Shown piece after piece: positions 33,152 through 40,790 of a DNA stretch of 42,066 nt. The stretch lies in assembly GCA_963626085.1 (NCBI GenBank), contig CAVFVJ010000023.1:1-42066 (forward strand), given 5' to 3'. A model generated the notes under the pieces. That model ran no database searches, was not told the origin of the DNA, and worked only from the letters and a program-made list of their open reading frames with translations. Each line of letters begins with the position of its first letter. Position 1 is the stretch's first letter. The translations under genes were made by a program, and so were the position numbers. This stretch comes from Colivivens sp963626085 (GTDB lineage Bacteria; Bacteroidota; Bacteroidia; Bacteroidales; Bacteroidaceae).

Positions 33152-34501
33152 TCAATTCATTCCACTAAGGTCGATCCTGTAATTGGTCGGCAACGCACAT
33201 TCCTTCTTTATGAACATCAGCATATAAATGGGCATATAAGTAATCCTTCCAATCTTCCTCACATTGTCATTACACAACACATATGCTTTTGGTATTTTGT
33301 ACGTAAGAGAATTGGCCACGTTGTTCAAGGCCTTATGACGGGCATAATCCTTGCCCGACTTCACTTCCAAGGGCAGTATCTCCCCATTAAGTTCTATCAC
33401 GAAATCCAGTTCACCCTGCCGTTTATTGTTGTAATAATACAACGGAAAGCCATGGGCATGCAGCTCCTGTGCCACAACATTCTCGTACACCGAACCGAAG
33501 TTCACCGACGATTCATTGTCAAGGATTTTCAACTGGATACCATCGGCATAAAGACTTGTCAACAAACCAATGTCACTCATAAACAACTTAAACAGGTTAC
33601 GGCAGCTTGACAGGATCAAAGGCACTGTCGGTTCATTGACATTATAAACAGGTAAAGCCACTCCTGCATCCTTCAGCCACAAGAAGCTGTTCTCGTAACG
33701 CGAGAACTTAATATTTTCATTCAGGTTCTTGAGTATGAACCGTTTGTTCTTGGCATCAAGCTCTGCGGGTATCCTGTCGAAGATTTCCTCAATGTAAAGT
33801 TTATGGTCTGGATCATATTTTGCTATATCCTGTTTGTACAGGCGAATTATCGACTGTTGCTCGTACATCACTGTCTGCAAGTTGTGTGAATCCAAGTATT
33901 TCTCCACTGCAGCCGGCATACCACCGACAATGAGATAAAGACGGAATATCTCCATCATCTTGTTATGGATAAATTCATCGACAGGGGTTTCTGTCTCAAA
34001 ATGGCTCTTCAACGAGTCAATAATCAAAGGTTTCACACCCAAGGCACATGCGAACTCCTCCAAGTCGAGCGGATACATATCCTTGACTGCCATATATCCT
34101 ACTGGTGCCGAACGCAAGTTCTTTATAGCCACGCCAAGCAGACTGCCGCTCAATATATAGCGGAAACTGCCTTCCTCCACGAGAAATTTAATGGCAGTGA
34201 CTATTTCTGGGCATTCCTGTACTTCGTCGAAGAAGACAAGCGTCTTGCGCTTCACCAAGTCCTTTCATGCCACAGACGATAGTCTGAGCAAGATGTCTTG
34301 ACTGTTACTCGCCCTACTGAAGATGTTGACCATACTGGGATTCTCTATGAAGTTAATCTCCACAAAGTTCTCGAAGTGTTCATGACCAAAATGACGGATA
34401 GAGTAAGTCTTCCCAATCTGTCGAGCACCTGTAAGCAACAAGGCTTTATTGTCTTTCTCGAAGAAATCCGCCAAAAAGTTTTCTATCTTACGTTTAATCA
34501 T
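33152..34501 (-). pseudogene. DUF4143-type AAA ATPase interrupted by one in-frame TGA
   Basis: The gene runs from ATG 34501 to a stop at 33152, 449 codons. Walker A is in LLLTGARQIGKTYS near residue 22; Walker B is LVFFDEVQECPE. The C-terminal half has GSVYENVVAQELH and a PD-(D/E)XK-like end with GELDFVIE and LPLEVKSG. Between the two Walker motifs a TGA at 34265-34267 stops the frame (VA-stop-KDLVKRKTLVFFDE). Both halves are in the same frame, so a single base change from a Gly GGA codon would explain it. The second half could start at TTG 34258 but would lack Walker A. In the family these proteins are of uncertain role, often in multiple copies. Confidence 0.85.
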
Positions 34502-34540
34502 ACTGTTAACTCATTCCAAACAGCAAGCAATAGTTGTCTT

Positions 34541-34621
34541 GTCCGTTTTTTCAAGGCAAAATTACTATATTTTGTCCGTTTTTCCAAGGTAAATCAGACT
34601 AAATCTGTCCGTTTTTCCAAG
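34541..34621. repeat. Three direct repeats with 33-bp period upstream of the ATPase
   Basis: GTCCGTTTTTCCAAG or a one-base variant starts at 34541, 34574 and 34607. The first two full units are 33 bases each. The -33 and -7 elements of the ATPase promoter lie within the array. An iteron or operator array is possible. Confidence 0.8.
34557..34588 (-). promoter_or_regulatory. Promoter of the DUF4143 ATPase gene
   Basis: On the minus strand CTTG (34588-34585), 20 bases, then TAATTTTG (34564-34557), giving a leader of about 50 bases. Confidence 0.6.
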
Positions 34622-34658
34622 ATTTCCGGTTGAAGCACATATAATTGAAGGAAGCTAT

Positions 34659-34788
34659 CGCCCCCACGTCAACTTTTGTTAATTCAATAGATTTCGTTGC
34701 GAATGGTGCAGAAAAGGACACTCTATGTGACAATCTTGCAGAGATTATCGAACAGCTATAGAACTGACAGCCAAGACATGGCTTAGTA
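34659..34788. repeat. Direct repeat, copy 1 (downstream of the BspA-like gene)
   Basis: This 130-base segment, from CGCCCCCACGTCAACTTTTG to GACATGGCTTAGTA, is about 85 percent identical by eye to 38064-38196, in the same orientation. The two copies bracket the BspA-like gene. The end of this copy runs straight into the GTAG of a REP element. Confidence 0.85.
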
Positions 34789-34843
34789 GGTGACGTGTCC
34801 CACGTCACAGATTAAGAAATGTGCGGTGGGACACCGCACCTAC
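34786..34843. repeat. REP-like hairpin cluster 2 (inverted pair)
   Basis: The plus-oriented element is at 34786-34808 (GTAG, stem GTGACGTG, loop TCC, CACGTCAC). The opposite-oriented element is at 34821-34843 (stem GTGCGGTG/CACCGCAC, loop TCC read from its GTAG). The two face each other across 12 bases, like a BIME. Confidence 0.8.
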
Positions 34844-34851
34844 TATGCAAA

Positions 34852-34880
34852 AGACACCGCCATGAATCATGACGGTGTCT
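34852..34880 (-). terminator. Terminator of the BspA-like gene
   Basis: AGACACCG (34852-34859) pairs with CGGTGTCT (34873-34880), the stem being extended inward by a near-perfect TCATGA match. On the minus strand TTTT follows the hairpin. Confidence 0.75.
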
Positions 34881-34925
34881 CTCATTATAGGCATCCTCTG
34901 GATGCGATTCTTTTATGTTTACAAG

Positions 34926-37900
34926 TTATCTTGCAGCATTGACCTTGACGGTCTTGCCTGCTGCCTTTACTACATATATACCTGCTGATGGAACAGCAAC
35001 TGTATTGCTTGTGCCACGATAAACCAACGTACCGCTGATACTGTACACTTCAACTACTGTATTGTCAGCAACTCCTGTCACTGTAATCACTCCGTTGCTT
35101 GCAGAAACAGCCACATTGCTTTCCTCTGCCACACCGTCAATACCAGTGATACCGTTATAGAATTCCTTCCAGCCATCTGCATCCTTGTACTTCTCAACGG
35201 ATGCCTCAGGCACGGACAGAACACACTTGTTGATGTCTACATTATAGAAGGCATCGGTGTCGCAAGCAGGAGGAGTCACTGGCAGAGCCTCTATCTTCTC
35301 CAGCCCTGTGCAACCATTGAATGCGCACATTCCTATGTTAGTTACTGAGCTGGGGATGGTTATGCTTGTCAAGCCAGAGCATTCATAGAATGCTTCTCCC
35401 CTTATATCTGTCACAGAGTTAGCGATAGTCACACTTGTCAATCCTGTATTGTAGCTGAAAGCTCCGGAACCGATTGTAGTAACTCCATCTCCGATGACGA
35501 CACTTGTGTAAGACAGGTCTTTCCATGGAGTACCACTTTCAGAATTAGAGTAGTCGTACATCGCTCCAATACCCTCGATTGTCAGCAGACCATCGGCATC
35601 CAGCGTCCATGTGAGGTTGTCACCGCAATCGCCTGTTGCCACTACTTTTGCTGGCAAGGCTTCGATTTTGGTGAGCTTCTTCCATTCGTTAGCTGTCTTG
35701 TATGCTTCTACTGACTTCTTCGGTACGTACAGTACACAAACATCTGGGGATACGCCACCGAAGGCATCGTCACCGCAGGTAGGAGGAGTCTCTGCCAGAG
35801 ATTCTATTTTCCTCAGTCCCCAGCAGTCGTAGAATGCCATACCTCCTATGTTAGTCACAGTGCTTGGAATGGTCACGCTCGGCAGTGCTTCGCAAAGGTA
35901 GAATGAGTAGCTTCCTATGCTCGTCACAAAGCTGGGGATGTCCACGCTTGTCAGACCTTCGCAACAGCGGAAAGCTAAATCTCCTATACTCGTCACAGAG
36001 TTTGGAATGGTCACACTCGTCAGTTCGGCGTTGTCTTTAAAAGCGTTGTTTCCAATCGTTGTAACCCCTTCTCCGATGGCTACCTTTGTATAAGACAGGT
36101 ATTTCCATGGACGCTCATTAAAGGTCAAATCTTCAAAGTCGTTCATTGCTCCTGTACCTTCAATTTCCAGTACGCCCTGAGCATGCAGCATCCAATTGAC
36201 ACCATCACCGCACGTGCCCGAATTAGTCCAAGAATACAACATTTCGGTGTTTGTGAAATTCTGAAATTGCTTATTAACCATGTATGTTGTATAGTCCGTC
36301 GCATACAGCGTACAATTGCTCATGTCTACTTCTTCGAAGACATCATCACCGAGTGTAGGAGCATTACCTCCATAGAATTCGATCTTCTGCAGTTCGGTGC
36401 AGTAAGCGAACGCTCTATCTCCGATGCTTGTCACGGAAGCGGGAATAGTCACACTTGTCAGCCCTACGTTATAGAACGCACTTCCTCCTATGCTTGTCAC
36501 ATTGCTGGGGATATAGGTGTTCTTGCATCCGACAATAAGGGTATTCGTACTAGTCTCAATGATGGCATTACAGCCTCTGCGTGAGTCGTATGTGGTGTTC
36601 TTAGAGTCTACAGTTATGCTTTCCAATCCTAAGCATCTGGTGAATGCGTCGCTTCCTATGCTCGTCACAGAACTGGGTATAAACAAGCTTTTCAGTCCTG
36701 TGCAATTACAGAACGCAGCATCTCCTATACTTGTCACTGAGTTGGGAATAGTCACGCTTGTCAACCCCTCGCAGCCATAGAACGCCAACTGATTTATTGT
36801 CGTCACAGAGCTGGGGATGGTCACGCTTGTCAACTCAGAATTTTCATAGAACATAAGGTTTCCAATCGTTGTGATTCCTTCTCCGATAACAGCCGTTTTG
36901 ACGGAGAGGTCTTTCCAGGGAGCAGGAGACATATATTCATAGTCAGGCATAGCACCCGTACCTTCCAGTGTCAGTACACCCTGCTCGTCCAAAGTCCATG
37001 TGATATTTTCACCCAAGTTACCTGAAGACGATCCGCCAGACAAGGCTTCGATGCTTGAAAATGCACTCCAAGGAGCTGTAGTCTTGTATGTTTCAATTGA
37101 ACTTCCTGGCACGGACAGCACGCAGTTAGAAACACCATCGAATACATCTTCGCCACATGTAGGAGGGGTCTCCGCCTGTAATTCCAATTTCTGTAGTTCG
37201 GTGCAGGAAGCGAACGCACCGTCACCTATACTTGTCACGGAAGCAGGAATTGTCACGCTTGTCAGCCCTACACTATTGAACGCATTATTTCCAATGCTCG
37301 TCACGGAGTTGGGGATAGAAGTGTTCTTGCATCCCACAATAAGTGTATTCGTACTTGTCTCTATGATGGCGTTGCAGTTATTGCGCGAGTCGTATGTGCT
37401 GTTCTCCGAAGCTACAGTTAAGTTTTCCAGTCCTGTGCAAGCAGAGAACGCATCACAAGCCAAGCTCGTCACTGAACTGGGAATCGCAACGTTTTTCAGC
37501 CCAATGCAGCGAAAGAACGCATAGGTTTCAATGTTCTTTACGGAGTTGGGGAGGGATATGCTTGTCAGACTCTCGCAATTGTAAAACGCGCCCCACTTTA
37601 TGTCCGTCACTGAGTTGGTGAGGGTTACGCTTGTCAGTCCCGTTTCCATAAACGCACATTCCCCTATACTTGTCACGGTGTTGGGAATTTCCACGCTTGT
37701 CAGTTTAGTTAGATTCGCGAAAATATAGTCTCCAACCGTTGTAATTCCATCCTTGATTACTACCTTTTGTATGGGGAATTCAAATGGAGAAGGGTTGGAA
37801 TACGAATAGTTTGGCATCGCTCCTGAACCTTCAAGTGTAAGTACCTCGTCTTCCCAAGACCACTTGATGTTATCTATGTCGCCCGAATACTGCGCCCAAA

Positions 37901-37970
37901 GGCTGGGGACAGACAGCATGAAAAGGGCTGTCATCAGTGTGAATAAATAGAAGTTTTTCTTCATAGTCAC
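34926..37970 (-). CDS. BspA-like leucine-rich-repeat surface protein
   Basis: This 1014-residue protein has a signal peptide ending near residue 26 (LWAQYSG). It is built of four modules starting near residues 27, 317, 583 and 779. Each begins with a strand pair such as ITWTLDEQGVLTLEGTGAM and a VIGEGITTIG segment, followed by LRR_5-type repeats (LTSVTIPNSVTSIGDAAF). Residues 955-1014 form a Por/type-IX secretion-like sorting domain (VYSISGTLVYRG, GIYVVKAAGKTVKV). BspA-like proteins bind host matrix proteins or other bacteria in oral and gut relatives; the ligand here is unknown. Modules 1 and 2 are closest to one another. Start ATG 37970; ATG 37964 is an alternative. Confidence 0.93.
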   Translation of the reverse strand: MTMKKNFYLFTLMTALFMLSVPSLWAQYSGDIDNIKWSWEDEVLTLEGSGAMPNYSYSNPSPFEFPIQKVVIKDGITTVGDYIFANLTKLTSVEIPNTVTSIGECAFMETGLTSVTLTNSVTDIKWGAFYNCESLTSISLPNSVKNIETYAFFRCIGLKNVAIPSSVTSLACDAFSACTGLENLTVASENSTYDSRNNCNAIIETSTNTLIVGCKNTSIPNSVTSIGNNAFNSVGLTSVTIPASVTSIGDGAFASCTELQKLELQAETPPTCGEDVFDGVSNCVLSVPGSSIETYKTTAPWSAFSSIEALSGGSSSGNLGENITWTLDEQGVLTLEGTGAMPDYEYMSPAPWKDLSVKTAVIGEGITTIGNLMFYENSELTSVTIPSSVTTINQLAFYGCEGLTSVTIPNSVTSIGDAAFCNCTGLKSLFIPSSVTSIGSDAFTRCLGLESITVDSKNTTYDSRRGCNAIIETSTNTLIVGCKNTYIPSNVTSIGGSAFYNVGLTSVTIPASVTSIGDRAFAYCTELQKIEFYGGNAPTLGDDVFEEVDMSNCTLYATDYTTYMVNKQFQNFTNTEMLYSWTNSGTCGDGVNWMLHAQGVLEIEGTGAMNDFEDLTFNERPWKYLSYTKVAIGEGVTTIGNNAFKDNAELTSVTIPNSVTSIGDLAFRCCEGLTSVDIPSFVTSIGSYSFYLCEALPSVTIPSTVTNIGGMAFYDCWGLRKIESLAETPPTCGDDAFGGVSPDVCVLYVPKKSVEAYKTANEWKKLTKIEALPAKVVATGDCGDNLTWTLDADGLLTIEGIGAMYDYSNSESGTPWKDLSYTSVVIGDGVTTIGSGAFSYNTGLTSVTIANSVTDIRGEAFYECSGLTSITIPSSVTNIGMCAFNGCTGLEKIEALPVTPPACDTDAFYNVDINKCVLSVPEASVEKYKDADGWKEFYNGITGIDGVAEESNVAVSASNGVITVTGVADNTVVEVYSISGTLVYRGTSNTVAVPSAGIYVVKAAGKTVKVNAAR

Positions 37971-38032
37971 TTGTTTTTGAATTGATTATTAAATTTGTTT
38001 GATATGTTTATCTACTCTTTTTTTTTGACGTG

Positions 38033-38040
38033 CAAAGTTA
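38033..38040 (-). promoter_or_regulatory. -7 box of the BspA-like gene
   Basis: CAAAGTTA on the plus strand is TAACTTTG on the minus strand. The leader is about 60 bases. A -33 element is not obvious. Confidence 0.5.
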
Positions 38041-38063
38041 GTCAAAGGGGAGAGAAGTGCATT

Positions 38064-38196
38064 CGCCCCCCCCACGTTAACTTTTGTTAATTCAGCAGAT
38101 TTCGGTGCAAACGGTGCGACAAAGGACACTCTGTGTGACAATCCTATAGAGATTATCGAACAGATGCAGGATTGACAGCCAGGACATGGCTTAGTA
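38064..38196. repeat. Direct repeat, copy 2 (upstream of the BspA-like gene)
   Basis: This is the partner of 34659-34788, same orientation, 133 bases. It ends with the same GACATGGCTTAGTA but is not followed by a REP element here. Confidence 0.85.
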
Positions 38197-38216
38197 CAAC
38201 CTATCTATTTGACGAT

Positions 38217-39101
38217 TCACCACTCACGAAGACTTGCCACCGCCTCTATTGTCCTCTCGACACTGTCTTCCAACTGACTAAAGAAATCCATACCAGTAGC
38301 AGACTCCACCTCGTCCACAGTACGCACGTAATGGTCCATCTCATGATGCCCAGACTGGTTGTCATAAAGGAAGCCTATGGTCTTGGGACTACCTGAATTG
38401 AACGCCAGCACAACCTTGAAGAATGCATCAGGCACTGCCACCTTGTTGTCGCCCACTGTCTTGTAGCCCTTCGACAGAAACACAGGTCCAGCCACGATAT
38501 AAATCCTTCCGTACTTGCGTGCCCAGTCCCGACACTCCTCCTCCAGGTACTTCCAGTCACGCTGATTAAGGTCTCCGTCCTGCGGACATATATTGGTCAT
38601 GAGGAACGACTCACTCATTGCTTTGTACGACCATTTATTATCCGCAGACGGGCACATGTGTCCACGCTGATAGCCACACTCGCTCTCACGTATGTCCTTA
38701 TAGGTAGCACGCGGTTCGGGCACGTCATCGTCCTCAATGAACTTCGATCCGCCACGTGCGTACTCACCGTCCGTATGGTCGGATGTAAGCACCCATCCCA
38801 CCCAGTTGGGGGTACATGTTTCTCTGTTGTACGATGTGATGTAAGCCGTACGGTGCAGAATCTGACTGGGCACCCCATCTGACAGCATCACAGGAATCTC
38901 ATAAGAAGCATTGTATGTGGAGTTTCCCGTAGCATTGTCCGTGGCATTGCCCCGAACACTCTCCGTAACCTTCCGTTGATTGCCTTCCGCCCGGTCTGGG
39001 TGTTGAAAACCTGTCATGTTCCAGCCCACAGCCACCACCAACGCCAGCACCGCCACAATCACCCATGCGTTCTTTCCTTTGTTTGTCTTCTTTCCCATCA
39101 C
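38217..39101 (-). CDS. Membrane-anchored or exported DNA/RNA non-specific endonuclease
   Basis: This 294-residue protein has an N-terminal hydrophobic segment at residues 12-31 (AWVIVAVLALVVAVGWNMTG) that should anchor or export it. A low-complexity Asn/Thr stretch follows. The nuclease domain has the beta-beta-alpha-metal motif RGHMCPSADN with His148, then the metal-ligand Asn of LMTNICPQ and LNQRDWKYLEEECR. These match the NUC1/Serratia nuclease family, which cuts DNA and RNA without sequence preference. A role in nucleotide scavenging or defence outside the cytosol is inferred. The start overlaps the SUI1 gene stop by four bases. Confidence 0.9.
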   Translation of the reverse strand: MMGKKTNKGKNAWVIVAVLALVVAVGWNMTGFQHPDRAEGNQRKVTESVRGNATDNATGNSTYNASYEIPVMLSDGVPSQILHRTAYITSYNRETCTPNWVGWVLTSDHTDGEYARGGSKFIEDDDVPEPRATYKDIRESECGYQRGHMCPSADNKWSYKAMSESFLMTNICPQDGDLNQRDWKYLEEECRDWARKYGRIYIVAGPVFLSKGYKTVGDNKVAVPDAFFKVVLAFNSGSPKTIGFLYDNQSGHHEMDHYVRTVDEVESATGMDFFSQLEDSVERTIEAVASLREW

Positions 39102-39436
39102 TTAGTATCTGTATATCCGTCGGACTTCAGTAGTGCAATGACCTTGTCTTTTAGGTCGCCCTGTATTATAATCTCACTGTCCTTCACGCTTCCGCCTACC
39201 CCACACTTGGTCTTCAAGTATTTACCAAGTGACTTCAAATCATCGGACGTGCCGACGAATCCACGGACTATGGTAACAACCTTACCGCCCCTGCCGTTCT
39301 TTTCTTTGGCAACCCTTAAGCGTTGACGGTTCTTCTCCAATGTCTCAGCCTCCTCCAGCTCGTCCGTGGAATAATTGAAATCGGTGTTAGTCGAGTAGAC
39401 TACACCCAGCCTGTCTTTCCAGTCGTTCTTTGCCAT
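39098..39436 (-). CDS. SUI1/YciH-family translation initiation factor
   Basis: This is a 112-residue protein. The C-terminal 70 residues form the SUI1 domain (GGKVVTIVRGFVGTSDDLKSLGK, LKTKCGVGGSV, IIIQGDLKDKVIALL). The N-terminus is charged. In E. coli the relative YciH affects initiation fidelity. It lies directly after the tRNA-Val array terminator and is coupled to the nuclease gene. Confidence 0.92.
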   Translation of the reverse strand: MAKNDWKDRLGVVYSTNTDFNYSTDELEEAETLEKNRQRLRVAKEKNGRGGKVVTIVRGFVGTSDDLKSLGKYLKTKCGVGGSVKDSEIIIQGDLKDKVIALLKSDGYTDTK

Positions 39437-39469
39437 CCTTGTCTATTTCCGTTTATTATGCTTACTACC

Positions 39470-39503
39470 AAAAACAAATAAAGAGATTGACAACTCAATC
39501 TCT
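39470..39503 (-). terminator. Terminator of the tRNA transcript
   Basis: On the minus strand AGAGATTG (39503-39496) pairs with CAATCTCT (39489-39482), followed by TTATTTGTTTTT. It ends the tRNA-Pro/tRNA-Val transcript beyond the tandem array and before the SUI1 gene. Confidence 0.85.
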
Positions 39504-39506
39504 TCT

Positions 39507-39758
39507 ATATCCTTACAACTTCTTCGTGGGCGTTGACGGATTGCTTTCATTACATTTCAGCTATCCTTACAACTACTTCGTGGGCGTTGACGGATTGCTT
39601 TCATTACATTTCAGCTATCCTTACAACTACTTCGTGGGCGTTGACGGATTGCTTTCATTACATTTCAGCTATCCTTACAACTACTTCGTGGGCGTTGACG
39701 GATTGCTTTCATTACATTTCAGCTATCCTTACAACTACTTCGTGGGCGTTGACGGATT
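39507..39758 (-). repeat. 54-bp tandem array containing the tRNA-Val 3' end
   Basis: Four full 54-base units (39507-39560, 39561-39614, 39615-39668, 39669-39722) plus 36 bases that run into tRNA-Val. Each unit holds the last 16 bases of tRNA-Val (AATCCGTCAACGCCCA on the minus strand) and 38 bases of downstream sequence. Units 2-4 are identical; unit 1, farthest from the tRNA, differs at a few positions. The plus-strand 18-residue repeat protein read from it is an artefact. Confidence 0.97.
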
Positions 39759-39817
39759 CGAACCGCCGACCCTCTGCTTGTAAGGCAGACGCTCTGAACC
39801 AGCTGAGCTAAACGCCC
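39743..39817 (-). tRNA. tRNA-Val (anticodon TAC)
   Basis: This is a 75-base cloverleaf on the minus strand: acceptor GGGCGTT/AACGCCC with discriminator A, D-arm GCTC/GAGC, anticodon stem TCTGC/GCAGA with loop CTTACAA, and T-arm GGCGG-TTCGAAT-CCGTC. The CCA end is not encoded (CGA follows). Its 3' 16 bases are the source of the tandem array. Confidence 0.97.
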
Positions 39818-39835
39818 GAAGTTGTTTTCAATATG

Positions 39836-39908
39836 TCGGGATGACACGACTCGAACGTGCGACCCCTTGGTCCCAAACCAAGTATACTACCAACTGTACT
39901 ACATCCCG
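39836..39908 (-). tRNA. tRNA-Pro (anticodon TGG)
   Basis: This is a 73-base cloverleaf on the minus strand: acceptor CGGGATG/CATCCCG with discriminator A, anticodon stem CTTGG/CCAAG with loop TTTGGGA, and T-loop TTCGAGT. CCA is not encoded. It lies 18 bases upstream of tRNA-Val in one transcript. Confidence 0.96.
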
Positions 39909-39936
39909 TCTTCTGATGTTTTTCTCAAAAGCGGTG

Positions 39937-39967
39937 CAAAGGTACTACCTTTTTCTGAACTGACAAA
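39937..39967 (-). promoter_or_regulatory. Promoter of the tRNA-Pro/tRNA-Val transcript
   Basis: On the minus strand TTTG (39967-39964), 19 bases, then TACCTTTG (39944-39937), a full consensus match, about 25 bases before tRNA-Pro. Confidence 0.78.
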
Positions 39968-40068
39968 ACTTTTCTCAAGTTTTTTCTTCAAAAAGCTACA
40001 CTCCTAAAGTCTGCCACTCTCCGAGTGACTTATACCTTATATATAATAGGGACGAATTTTGAAGTAAT

Positions 40069-40217
40069 AAAAAAAAACGTCCATGGCAAGTTTTCAAACC
40101 TTTCCTATTTCCGAAACAACATTTCGGAATTGACAGGACTCTCCCCCAAACTGCCATGAACGACACTGAAAACAGACTGTACCATCATGCCCCTTCATAA
40201 CTCACCGTCTCTTTTTC
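40069..40217 (-). ncRNA. Candidate structured small RNA
   Basis: On the minus strand a transcript starting near 40217 would contain a long imperfect stem (40162-40148 with 40093-40078, around CATGGCA), an apical hairpin TTCCGAAA/TTTCGGAA (40129-40122 with 40116-40109), and end in nine T (40077-40069). A -7 box lies just upstream at 40223-40230. Promoter, fold and T-run together suit a free-standing RNA of about 150 bases. A 34-codon frame (ATG at 40198, stop at 40094) lies inside it, so a small protein is an alternative. I do not recognise a named RNA family. Confidence 0.5.
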
Positions 40218-40222
40218 CGATG

Positions 40223-40230
40223 CAAAGGTA
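40223..40230 (-). promoter_or_regulatory. -7 box of the candidate small RNA
   Basis: CAAAGGTA on the plus strand is TACCTTTG on the minus strand. A plausible -33 ATTG is at 40256-40253, 22 bases away, slightly long. Confidence 0.5.
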
Positions 40231-40348
40231 AATGGTTATTTCCATACGGAAGCAATACTTACATGCCGTCTGTATGAAATGCATCGGAGGATGTATGAAG
40301 TATTACTAATCCCTGAGGCAACCGACAGTAACGACATACACATCGTCC

Positions 40349-40459
40349 TTACAATGTAGTAGTCTTACCACGCCACTTAGAACCTTCAATGAGTACAGTA
40401 CCCTTGCTTGCCAACTTCTTTACTAACATTAGGTCCGCTATTCTACTTTTATACTCCAT
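40349..40459 (-). pseudogene. N-terminal fragment of an AAA ATPase
   Basis: From the ATG at 40459 the frame reads MEYKSRIADLMLVKKLASKG, then TVLIEGSKWRGKTTTL and a TAA. This is the start of a DUF4143-type ATPase including Walker A (GSKWRGKTTT). The rest of the gene is gone. Only 36 codons remain. Confidence 0.65.
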
Positions 40460-40601
40460 ATCTTCCAATTATTTGATTTCCAACCGCAAAGACACAAATT
40501 TATTTTCTTATTTCCTTTGTTGGCAAGATTTCACTTCCTCAGTTGGCGTTTATCGCCATTCAAGTTTGTCAGACTTTTATCCCTGTACATTTACCAGCAT
40601 A

Positions 40602-40687
40602 GTAGGTGCAGTGGCTCACTGCACAAATAGTAGGTGTAGTGTCCCACTGCACAGACAATAAAATGTAACGTGAGCCACGTCACCTAC
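40602..40687. repeat. REP-like hairpin cluster 3 (three elements)
   Basis: Two plus-oriented elements: 40602-40624 (GTAG, stem GTGCAGTG/CACTGCAC, loop GCT) and 40630-40652 (GTAG, stem GTGTAGTG/CACTGCAC with one G-T pair, loop TCC). One opposite-oriented element: 40665-40687 (stem GTAACGTG/CACGTCAC with one mismatch, loop GCT read from its GTAG). Confidence 0.8.
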
Positions 40688-40717
40688 TAATTAACCACAA
40701 AATTAGGCGGTCAAAGA

Positions 40718-40749
40718 TTTGGGGATAAGAAAATAAAAACGTACTTTTG
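40718..40749 (+). promoter_or_regulatory. Promoter of the second Rpn-family gene
   Basis: TTTG (40718-40721), 20 bases, then TACTTTTG (40742-40749), a consensus match. The leader to the ATG at 40791 is about 35 bases. Confidence 0.75.
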
Positions 40750-40790
40750 CAGCACAGTTCAGTCAACTTTCAAAAACGGAGGAATAAAAG

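Larger units (their letters stand above)
39968..40790. other. Long intergenic region before the second Rpn gene
   Basis: These 820 bases contain a candidate structured RNA (40069-40217), an ATPase fragment (40349-40459), the third REP cluster (40602-40687) and the Rpn promoter. The plus-strand open frame 40389-40661 overlaps the fragment and the REPs and is not credible as a gene. Confidence 0.6.

Noticed and set aside
34265..34267. Selenocysteine or recoded UGA in the ATPase
   Set aside because: No SECIS-like hairpin is apparent directly after the TGA, the family has no Cys/Sec at this place, and a Gly-to-stop substitution explains it simply.
39430..39783. Plus-strand 117-codon frame with an 18-residue repeat (SYPYNYFVGVDGLLSLHF)
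   Set aside because: It is the translation of the 54-bp tandem array and part of tRNA-Val on the opposite strand. 54 is a multiple of three, so the frame stays open by chance.
40069..40217. 6S RNA
   Set aside because: The outer stem with a central bubble recalls 6S RNA, but the first 55 bases of the predicted transcript are not paired in a closing stem, so the specific name is not supported.
40389..40661. Plus-strand 90-codon frame
   Set aside because: It overlaps an ATPase fragment on the other strand and REP hairpins, and its composition is not protein-like.
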